DNA of 44,015 bases from Saprospiraceae bacterium (GTDB lineage: Bacteria > Bacteroidota > Bacteroidia > Chitinophagales > Saprospiraceae), in assembly GCA_020631375.1 (NCBI GenBank), contig JAHDHJ010000005.1, forward strand, positions 1 through 44,015, written 5' to 3'. The number at the start of each line of letters is the position of its first letter. Position 1 is the stretch's first letter. Below the pieces are notes generated by a model, which worked only from the letters and a program-made list of their open reading frames with translations, was not told where the DNA came from and searched no databases. Made by a program: the position numbers and the translations under genes. This document shows, piece by piece, positions 17,433 to 23,992 of the stretch.

Positions 17433-18671
17433 ATGAAGAAAGCGTATATTCTGACAATAATATGCAATATTGTTTTTTCCTTGGGAATATTTGCCCAGAC
17501 ACCTATAATCACTGATGGATTGATCGCTTATTATTCTTTTGATAATTGCGATGCATTTGATGATTCGGGGAACGGTTCGGATGGTGTGGTCATAGGTTCG
17601 CCCAATTGCGTTTGTGGTGTTTCGGGCAATGCCTTGGAACTTGATGGCCTTACCGACCATATATTATTCTTAGGTTTGGTCAATAATTATTTTGACACGG
17701 ATGATTTTACCATTAGCTTTTATTTTAAATCATTCGGTTCCCCACTTCCGCAAAATATCATATCCAAAAGGGAAGATTGTGGAAATGAAAATACGCTCAA
17801 TATCGATTATCGTCCGAATCTGGGAACATTAGCTGCTGAAATGAGTGAGGACTTTGACAAAAGTTCCTCTGCTGTCGGCACTTTGGACTTTTCAAATTGT
17901 TGGCATCATGTGGTTGTCGTGAGGAAAGCGGGGAAAACCCATTTATACTTGGATGGTGTTTTATCAACGATAGCCAGTGCGATTTCTCGAGTGGATTTGG
18001 AAAGTAATGCCGTATTGTCATTGGCAGACAGTCCTTGCATTGGTTCGGGAGTGAATCGTTTCAAAGGATATATTGATGAATTGTTCGTCTTCAATCGTGA
18101 CTTGTCCGAAGAGGAAGTAGAAATGCTTTATTTTGCTCCGGATAGAATTGTGAATGAGAACACTCAATTATTCCTCGGCGAATCCGTAGATATTAGCATA
18201 AATAATACTTGTGTCAATAATTTTTCTTGGAACCCTACAGATGGTGTGAGTGATCCAAGCATCCCAAATCCAAGCCTCAGTCCTGAGGTTACTACAACTT
18301 ACACCTTGAGTATGGTTGACGAGAATGGCTGTACTGCAAATGATTCTGTACGAATAGTAGTCATAGACCCTACGACTATTGGTTGCGAGGACATTTATGT
18401 TGCCAATGCATTTTCTCCTGACGGGAGCGGGCCTCCGGAAAATGAAACCATCGGAATAAGCACGACTCCATTCGCAATAGAAGAATTGATTTCATTTGAA
18501 ATTTTCGACAGGTGGGGCGGACGTGTTTTCAAAACGGATAATGGTTTTGAAAAATGGGATGGAACTATGAGTGGAAAAGAATTGAATGCAGGTGTATTTC
18601 TTTACAAGGTAAAATATAAATGCAATGGAAGTGAGAAAACCAAATTCGGGAGCATAACCCTAATGAGGTGA
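17433..18671 (+). CDS. LamG-domain protein with T9SS type B C-terminal module
   Basis: 412 residues. Signal peptide to about residue 21 (ends FAQ). Residues ~25-232 are a LamG/concanavalin-like jelly roll (GLIAYYSFDNCDAFDDSGNG ... HHVVVVRKAGKTHLYLDGV ... GYIDELFVFNRDLSEEEV), a common sugar- or protein-binding module. A short Ig/PKD-like segment (TYTLSMVDENGCTANDSV) precedes the CHU_C module in the last ~95 residues (NAFSPDGSG, FDRWGGRVF, NAGVFLYKVKY, FGSITLMR). The same C-terminal plan occurs in the 1391-residue protein at 3983, so both should leave by T9SS. Position downstream of porX and ybaB suggests a shared transcript. Confidence 0.88.
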   Translation: MKKAYILTIICNIVFSLGIFAQTPIITDGLIAYYSFDNCDAFDDSGNGSDGVVIGSPNCVCGVSGNALELDGLTDHILFLGLVNNYFDTDDFTISFYFKSFGSPLPQNIISKREDCGNENTLNIDYRPNLGTLAAEMSEDFDKSSSAVGTLDFSNCWHHVVVVRKAGKTHLYLDGVLSTIASAISRVDLESNAVLSLADSPCIGSGVNRFKGYIDELFVFNRDLSEEEVEMLYFAPDRIVNENTQLFLGESVDISINNTCVNNFSWNPTDGVSDPSIPNPSLSPEVTTTYTLSMVDENGCTANDSVRIVVIDPTTIGCEDIYVANAFSPDGSGPPENETIGISTTPFAIEELISFEIFDRWGGRVFKTDNGFEKWDGTMSGKELNAGVFLYKVKYKCNGSEKTKFGSITLMR

Positions 18672-18808
18672 TTTATATATTTTGACCGCAAAAAGACATT
18701 TATATTTTTTGAATTAGAAATATTTCCGTATATTACATACATATTCCAAGTGATATATTGATATAATATCAGTTTTATTTAAGGGTGATTCATTTGGTTT
18801 TTACTTAT

Positions 18809-18841
18809 GAGAGAATCTTGAAAAAGGTTCTCTCTTTTTTC
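18809..18841 (+). terminator. Intrinsic terminator after the LamG/CHU_C gene
   Basis: 9-bp stem with one G-U pair (18809-18817 with 18826-18834), loop of 8, then a run of six or more T. Confidence 0.8.
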
Positions 18842-18914
18842 ATCTTGCCATATTTTGAAACATATATTTATTGAGAAACCTAATTAATACACTCCAGAAA
18901 ACTAAGCATATTCT

Positions 18915-19451
18915 ATGAAAATCTTGGTTTTTGGCAACATAGGATCCGGCAAAACGACTTTCTGCACCGCATTATCCAAAAAATTGGAGGGATGGGAATA
19001 TTTGGCGGTGGATGATTTTAGACGGACTTTTAGCGACGGTACGATGAAAGCGGATTCTGTTGCCAAAAGTGCATTCGTGAAAAGTGTAAGCCACGATAAT
19101 CGTTTGCAAATTATTGAAAGTTCGGGCTTTGGTCGCTTGGGAAGTTCCTTACATCGGCGTTTGCAAAAATACGAGGGAAATCTAATTGTCTTGGTTCTCG
19201 TTGCTGATTTGGAAATCTGCCTCAAAAGACTTGAAAAAAGGATATGGGATGTTCCTTTCCCCGAAAACACGACAAGGGGAAATGAGTTGGTAAAAAAGAT
19301 GGATAAGCAGATTTTTTCCAATTTTCTTTTCGATAGATGGGGAACAAGAAACAATACATTTTTCTTACAAGTCCCGAATAATACAATGGAAGACTCCAAT
19401 GCAATCATTTCCGCTATGGATATTTATATCCATGAATTGACATCAACATAA
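18915..19451 (+). CDS. P-loop NTPase, small-molecule-kinase-like
   Basis: 178 residues beginning directly with a Walker A motif: GNIGSGKT at 7-14. D33/D34 (AVDDFRRTF) lie where nucleoside and shikimate-type kinases bind substrate, and there is a lid-like basic stretch (LKRLEKRIWDVPFP, about residues 96-110). The fold looks like AAA_18/adenylate-kinase-like proteins. Substrate unknown. The next gene begins 2 bases after its stop, so the two are coupled. Alternative: a zeta-toxin-like kinase, but nothing in the neighbour clearly resembles an antitoxin. Confidence 0.7.
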   Translation: MKILVFGNIGSGKTTFCTALSKKLEGWEYLAVDDFRRTFSDGTMKADSVAKSAFVKSVSHDNRLQIIESSGFGRLGSSLHRRLQKYEGNLIVLVLVADLEICLKRLEKRIWDVPFPENTTRGNELVKKMDKQIFSNFLFDRWGTRNNTFFLQVPNNTMEDSNAIISAMDIYIHELTST

Positions 19452-19453
19452 AA

Positions 19454-19795
19454 ATGGAAAAAAACAAGAAAAAGGATTTGTCTTCCGACAATAAAAAATA
19501 CATTATATCAACTGAAATTATTGTCCAACAATCTTTGAAAAAGAATGGCAAACCTACAGGATATGAGGATATGTATATCCGCCGTTCCATTCAGGATTAT
19601 TATATAAAATTCTGTGAAAGTGGTGTCAGCCGCCAAGATTTGGAAAAACAGCTTTCTCTTTCAAATAACTTTATCAAAACACTTAATCTCGAAATTGAAT
19701 TCAGGGATGGGTTATGGGATGTTTGTGATGAAAATGATATGTCCCAAAGCAGGCTTGGCGAATATGTCATTATCCATCGGATAATTAAAGATTAA
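19454..19795 (+). CDS. Hypothetical protein coupled to the P-loop gene
   Basis: 113 residues, not recognised. It has a lysine/aspartate-rich head (MEKNKKKDLSSDNKK), then a predicted mixed helix/strand body with YIRRSIQDYYIKFCESGVSRQD and a Glu/Asp-rich middle. No signal peptide or membrane segment. It starts 2 bases after the P-loop gene, implying translational coupling and a joint role. A helix-turn-helix-like stretch (SRQDLEKQLSLSNNFIKTLN) is suggestive but weak. Confidence 0.6.
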   Translation: MEKNKKKDLSSDNKKYIISTEIIVQQSLKKNGKPTGYEDMYIRRSIQDYYIKFCESGVSRQDLEKQLSLSNNFIKTLNLEIEFRDGLWDVCDENDMSQSRLGEYVIIHRIIKD

Positions 19796-19892
19796 GGCTT
19801 ACCGTACTGTTCTTGAAAAATTTCGCCACGAATTATCACGAATTTTCCTAATGGGTATTTAAGTACTAAGTCCTCCCCCTCTCTTTTCAAAA

Positions 19893-19924
19893 CAAAAAAA
19901 CCGGTTACCTTAACGGCAACCGGT
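19893..19924 (-). terminator. Intrinsic terminator of the rpsF-rpsR-rplI operon
   Basis: 7-bp perfect stem ACCGGTT/AACCGGT (19900-19906 with 19918-19924), with further inner pairs. On the minus strand it is followed by a run of seven T (19893-19899 on the plus strand is A-rich). Confidence 0.8.
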
Positions 19925-19962
19925 CCTCTGTATTGCATAGTGGGACATTTCTGTCCGCATCT

Positions 19963-20409
19963 TTAGTCAGCTACAACCTCGAAATTGATGTTGGCTTGTA
20001 CTTCTTTGTGCAAATTGGCTATGGCAACGTAAGAACCTAAGTTCTTCACTTCTTCAGGAAGCGTAACAGCTCTACGCTCTACATCCACTCCCATTTGTTC
20101 CTTTATAGCCTGTACGATTTGGATATTTGTCACACTTCCGAAAATCTTACCACTGGTACCTGCTTTGGCAGCAATAGTTAATACTTTTCCGGAAATGGTC
20201 TCCGCAATCGCCTTAAATTCATCCACTCGCTTAGCCATTTCTGCTTCATGCTTGGCTATAATCTTCTCCAACTTGGAGCGGTTGTCATCATTAGCGATGA
20301 TAGCGAGTTTTTGAGGGATAAGATAGTTACGTCCGAAGCCGTTTTTCACATTGACTATGTCGTATTTATATCCTAACTTATCTACGTCTTTCAATAATAT
20401 AATGTCCAT
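19963..20409 (-). CDS. rplI: 50S ribosomal protein L9
   Basis: 148 residues. The N-terminal MDIILLKDVDKLGYKYDIVNVKNGFGRNYLIP is the L9 signature; a long connecting helix (residues ~45-80) and a C-terminal domain follow, as in the family. Binds 23S rRNA near the base of the L1 stalk. Last gene of the rpsF-rpsR-rplI operon, 33 bases after rpsR. Confidence 0.97.
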   Translation of the reverse strand: MDIILLKDVDKLGYKYDIVNVKNGFGRNYLIPQKLAIIANDDNRSKLEKIIAKHEAEMAKRVDEFKAIAETISGKVLTIAAKAGTSGKIFGSVTNIQIVQAIKEQMGVDVERRAVTLPEEVKNLGSYVAIANLHKEVQANINFEVVAD

Positions 20410-20442
20410 TACTAAAGGATTTGTCGTTTAAATAAAAAGGAT

Positions 20443-20709
20443 TTATTTCAATAAATCCGTTACATATGGCAACATTGCCAAATGTCTGGCTCTCTTGATA
20501 GCCGTAGCAGTACGTCTTTGGAATTTCAATGAATTTCCAGTGATACGTCTGGGAAGGATCTTCCCTTGCTCGTTTACGAACTGTTTTAAAAAGTCCGCAT
20601 CCTTATAATCAATGTGTTTGATTCCGAATTTACGGAAACGGCAATATTTTGTACGCTTATTACCTATTTTTGGGTTACTTAGAAATTTGATATCGTCTCT
20701 AGATGCCAT
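20443..20709 (-). CDS. rpsR: 30S ribosomal protein S18
   Basis: 88 residues, with the S18 core [21 protein letters not shown] and [32 protein letters not shown]. Forms a heterodimer with S6 on the 30S platform. Placed 34 bases after rpsF. Confidence 0.97.
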   Translation of the reverse strand: MASRDDIKFLSNPKIGNKRTKYCRFRKFGIKHIDYKDADFLKQFVNEQGKILPRRITGNSLKFQRRTATAIKRARHLAMLPYVTDLLK

Positions 20710-20743
20710 TTTTTTCTTTTTTAATCGTTAGATAAATTAAGGT

Positions 20744-21265
20744 TTAGGCTTCCCCGTCTTTTTTCTCTACCACAGGTGCATTTTCGACAGGTGGCTTAGG
20801 AGCTTCCTCGGCTACTGGTGCAGGAGTTTTTTCTGCTTCTACAGCCGATTTCCTCGGTTCTCTTCTTGGTCCTTTTCTGTCATCTCTACGAGAACGAGAG
20901 TCATCTTTCTTTTCTTCTTTTTTCTTGACCTTGCCGATTTTTCCATTTCGCTTGTCTTCATTATACTTTACTCCATACTTGTCTAATTTGACAACTAGGA
21001 ATCGCATAACGCGTTCATCACGACGGAAAGAAAGTTCCATTCTGTCAATAATGGTTCCATCCTTAGGTTGGAATTCAACACAAAAGTAAACTCCTGTATT
21101 TCTTCGATTGATTGGGTAGGCCAACTGGCGTAATCCCATTTCATCTATGTTAACAATCTGACATCCCTCATCTTTAAGAAGATCGGTATAGGTCTGGACT
21201 GTCGCTTTCACCTCATCGCTAGACAGTACTGGATCAACGATAAAGGTCACTTCATACTGGCGCAT
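20744..21265 (-). CDS. rpsF: 30S ribosomal protein S6 with long charged C-terminal tail
   Basis: 173 residues. The S6 fold fills residues 1-100 (MRQYEVTFIVDPVLSSDEVK ... LRQLAYPINRRNTGVYFCVEF ... RRDERVMRFLVVKLDKYGVKY). The tail (~100-173) is extra: first Lys/Arg-rich (KIGKVKKKEEKKDDSRSRR), then Pro/Ala/Glu-rich. Such tails are common in Bacteroidota S6 and are likely disordered. First gene of the operon; preceded by a clear TTTG/TACCTTTG promoter. Confidence 0.97.
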   Translation of the reverse strand: MRQYEVTFIVDPVLSSDEVKATVQTYTDLLKDEGCQIVNIDEMGLRQLAYPINRRNTGVYFCVEFQPKDGTIIDRMELSFRRDERVMRFLVVKLDKYGVKYNEDKRNGKIGKVKKKEEKKDDSRSRRDDRKGPRREPRKSAVEAEKTPAPVAEEAPKPPVENAPVVEKKDGEA

Positions 21266-21297
21266 AGGCTATTGTAAGTATTAGTGAGTTAATTAAT

Positions 21298-21322
21298 AGT
21301 ATTGGATGAAGTACCCAATACT
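21298..21322 (-). promoter_or_regulatory. Hairpin in the rpsF leader (possible autoregulatory leader)
   Basis: An 8-bp perfect stem (21298-21305 with 21315-21322) lies 32 bases upstream of the rpsF start within a ~105-base leader. Many bacteria have an S6:S18-binding leader before rpsF, but its CCG signature was not located with confidence, so function is inference only. Confidence 0.3.
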
Positions 21323-21378
21323 TGATTTCAATTGTGTTTCCATTCAGGCACTTTAACCCAAACATACAGAAACGGCTG

Positions 21379-21410
21379 CAAAGGTAAGACTTTCAGCCGT
21401 TTCTAACAAA
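21379..21410 (-). promoter_or_regulatory. rpsF: rpsF operon promoter (TTTG-N20-TACCTTTG)
   Basis: Read on the minus strand: -33 TTTG at 21410-21407, a 20-base spacer, and -7 TACCTTTG at 21386-21379. This is the best match to the Bacteroidota consensus in the window. The predicted start near 21372 gives a leader of about 105 bases. The -7 box lies in the loop of an 11-bp inverted repeat (21368-21378 with 21394-21404). Confidence 0.75.
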
Positions 21411-21478
21411 TTTATTCCGCTTTAATGTTAAAAGCGATTTTTATTCATTCAAATTGCGCTTTATGCAACTTGGATTGA

Positions 21479-22801
21479 TTATTGGATTTCCAACAACTCC
21501 ACATCAAAAATTAATACGGAATTAGGCGGAATAGATCCTCCTGCACCTCTTGACCCATAAGCCAAACCTGAGGGAATATACAATGTACCTTTGCCTCCTT
21601 TGCTAAGAAGTGGCACTCCCAATTGCCAACCGGGAACGACCCCAGATAATGGAAATGTTGCCGGCTGCCCTCTTTTTATAGAAGAATCAAACACCATTCC
21701 ATTAAGCAATTTCCCTTCATAATGAACGGTTACCTTATTGCTCACTGAAGGATGTTCCCCATTCCCTTCTTTGCTGATCGTGTAATAAATGCCATCATCA
21801 GACCTTTTTGCATTGATATTATTAGCCTTTAAAAATTCTACGATTTTAGCTTCATCTTTTTCTGCCTGCATTTTCGCTTGTTCATCAGGATGGTAAAAAT
21901 TCAATAATTCCACATCAAAAGCCAAGACCGTATTCGGTGGAATGTCCGCACCGGCACCTCTTGCCCCATAAGCTATTCCGGATGGAATAAGGAATGTCCC
22001 CTTGCCTCCTTTCTGTAGCAATGGAATAGCTTCCTGCCATCCTTTTATGACTCCCGACAAAGGAAACTCTATCGGCTCACCTCTTTCATAAGATGAATCA
22101 AAAGTCTTCCCATCCAATCTGTATCCTTTATAATGGGTATTTACAATATGTTCTGAAGTCGGGTGACCGCCCTGCCCTTCTTTTTCTATTGAATAATAAA
22201 TGCCAGATTCGGTAGATTTGAAATCCAAATTATTATCCTCCAAATATTGCAAGATAATCTTATTGTCTTTCTCTGCCTGTATTTTCGCCTTGTCCTCCGG
22301 ACGGTAAAAATCCAATAATTCCACATCAAAAGCCAAAACCGTATTGGGTGGGATATTAGCTCCCGAACCGCTTTTCCCATAAGCTATTCCGGATGGGATA
22401 AGGAATGTCCCCTTGCCTCCTTTTTGTAATAATGGAATAGCTTCTTGCCATCCTTTGATTACCGCAGTCAAAGGAAATTCTATTGGTTCACCCCTATCAT
22501 AGGATGAATCAAAAGTCTTTCCATCCAAAAGATATCCTTTATAGTGTGTATTTACAAGATGCTCTGAGCTTGGATGACCGCCTTGCCCTTCATTTTCTAT
22601 TGAATAATAAATACCTGATTCGGTAGATTTGAAATCCAATTTATTATCCTGTAAATATTGCAGAATGATATTATTGTCTTTTTCTGCCTGAGTTGTGGGA
22701 TTCTCTATCATGTTACTTTTATATTCTTTTAGAAACTTTGGTGTGCAGGACACCAAGAGTAGAATCGTAAATATTAATAATGCGTATTTGAATGTTCTCA
22801 T
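21479..22801 (-). CDS. Lipoprotein with three tandem FKBP-type prolyl isomerase domains
   Basis: 440 residues from the ATG at 22801. Signal peptide and lipobox (LLLVSC, lipidated C19 from that ATG) anchor it to a membrane on the periplasmic side. Three FKBP domains follow, each preceded by a short helical spacer of AEKDN..ILQYL type: about residues 60-165, 190-300 and 330-440. Active-site residues are conserved in all three (HYKGY/HYEGK, TFDSS/VFDSS, EFPL/TFPL, VIKGWQ/VVPGWQ, IPSGIAYG/IPSGLAYG, IPPN). Domains 1 and 2 are nearly identical at both DNA and protein level, so the duplication is recent; domain 3 resembles the last domain of the neighbour. It should speed prolyl isomerisation in exported proteins. 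A TTG start 11 codons upstream (22834) is less likely. Confidence 0.9.
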   Translation of the reverse strand: MRTFKYALLIFTILLLVSCTPKFLKEYKSNMIENPTTQAEKDNNIILQYLQDNKLDFKSTESGIYYSIENEGQGGHPSSEHLVNTHYKGYLLDGKTFDSSYDRGEPIEFPLTAVIKGWQEAIPLLQKGGKGTFLIPSGIAYGKSGSGANIPPNTVLAFDVELLDFYRPEDKAKIQAEKDNKIILQYLEDNNLDFKSTESGIYYSIEKEGQGGHPTSEHIVNTHYKGYRLDGKTFDSSYERGEPIEFPLSGVIKGWQEAIPLLQKGGKGTFLIPSGIAYGARGAGADIPPNTVLAFDVELLNFYHPDEQAKMQAEKDEAKIVEFLKANNINAKRSDDGIYYTISKEGNGEHPSVSNKVTVHYEGKLLNGMVFDSSIKRGQPATFPLSGVVPGWQLGVPLLSKGGKGTLYIPSGLAYGSRGAGGSIPPNSVLIFDVELLEIQ

Positions 22802-22855
22802 TATTCTAGATTTCGTAATTGCGATAAATCGCAATGGTTGGCTGAAGCCTAAAGG

Positions 22856-23815
22856 CTATTTAGCCGGTGGAGTTTCGAAGTCGATTACCTCAACCTTAAA
22901 AATCAAACAGCTATTAGGCGGAATTCCTCCGGGAGAGCCTTGTGGTCCATAAGCCAAACCGGAGGGGATGTATAGTTTCCCTGCCCCCCCTTTTCCGAAT
23001 TTAGGGATTCCTATTTGCCATCCCGGCACTACACCTTTCAATGGAAAAGTTGCCGGCTGTCCTCTATCATAAGAAGAATCGAATTTTTTCCCATCCAACA
23101 AAGTACCCTCGTAGTTTACCGTTACCTTACTATCTATTGTAGGTTTTTTAGAACTTCCTGGTTTATCTATGGTGTAATAGATTCCTTCCTCTGTCTTTTC
23201 TGCCTTAATGTTGTTTTTTGCAAGGTAATCCACAAGTATTTTCTCGTCTTCTACTTTTTGCTTTTCAGCAATTTCCGCTTGTTTTGCCATCATTTCGGCT
23301 TGGTAATCAGCCAATTCTTTTTCATCCATAATATCCAACATCTCGACATCGAATGCTATGATGGAATTTGGTGGAATATCCTCTCCGGCTCCTCTTGGAC
23401 CATAAGCCAAATGGGAGGGGATATAAAGTGTCCCTTTTCCTCCTTCCTTGAATAATGGAATTCCTTCCTGCCATCCTTGAACTACTCTAGCCAAAGGAAA
23501 TACCGCGGGTTCGTTTCTTTCGTAAGAAGAATCGAAAGTCTTTCCATCCAAAAAATATCCTTTGTAGTGTACTTTTACCACATCTTCCTTTACTGGGTTG
23601 GCTCCTGTTCCTGCGTTTTCAGTCGTATAGTAAATACCTGATTCGGTTCTTTCCGCATCAATGTTGCTAGCAATAAGGTAATCCAGTATTAGATTTTGGT
23701 CTATTTCTGATTGGGATGTTGCATTTTCGTAGCGTTGCCCATCATATTTGTTACCACCACATGAGAATAATAACAACAATGGCAGAGCCAAGAAAAGAAG
23801 ATTTAATTTTTTCAT
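22856..23815 (-). CDS. Lipoprotein with two tandem FKBP-type prolyl isomerase domains
   Basis: 319 residues from the ATG at 23815 (MKKLNLLFLALPLLLLFSCGG; lipobox FSC, lipidated C19). Two FKBP domains: about 70-165 (VHYKGYFLDGKTFDSSYERNEPAVFPL ... LAYGPRGAGEDIPPN) and 215-315 (VNYEGTLLDGKKFDSSYDRGQPATFPL ... LAYGPQGSPGGIPPN). Active-site aromatics are present. Ends 54 bases before the triple-FKBP gene, which makes the two a likely operon starting at the promoter at 23877-23905. Confidence 0.9.
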   Translation of the reverse strand: MKKLNLLFLALPLLLLFSCGGNKYDGQRYENATSQSEIDQNLILDYLIASNIDAERTESGIYYTTENAGTGANPVKEDVVKVHYKGYFLDGKTFDSSYERNEPAVFPLARVVQGWQEGIPLFKEGGKGTLYIPSHLAYGPRGAGEDIPPNSIIAFDVEMLDIMDEKELADYQAEMMAKQAEIAEKQKVEDEKILVDYLAKNNIKAEKTEEGIYYTIDKPGSSKKPTIDSKVTVNYEGTLLDGKKFDSSYDRGQPATFPLKGVVPGWQIGIPKFGKGGAGKLYIPSGLAYGPQGSPGGIPPNSCLIFKVEVIDFETPPAK

Positions 23816-23876
23816 TCTAAAGTATTTTTTTAATTGCAAATTCATCCCAAAAGCAGGATTTTTTGAAAACTTACCG

Positions 23877-23905
23877 CAAAAGTACAAAATAGTATATAAA
23901 ACCAA
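23877..23905 (-). promoter_or_regulatory. Promoter of the FKBP gene pair
   Basis: Minus strand: TTG at 23905-23903, 18-base spacer, TACTTTTG at 23884-23877. The predicted start lies about 55 bases before the ATG at 23815. Confidence 0.6.
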
Positions 23906-23992
23906 CCAGACTATCTGATTCATTTGCATTTCATGCAATTGTTCTAATCATGAATAGTAAATATAGCCTCAGCAATAAATCGAAAATGGAAA

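Noticed and set aside
17069-17512. Minus-strand frame of 147 codons over ybaB
   Set aside because: Antisense to the well-recognised YbaB protein; no domain or motif.
21266-21378. S6:S18-binding regulatory RNA before rpsF
   Set aside because: A hairpin is present but the expected CCG-containing signature was not convincingly located, so only a low-confidence feature is given.
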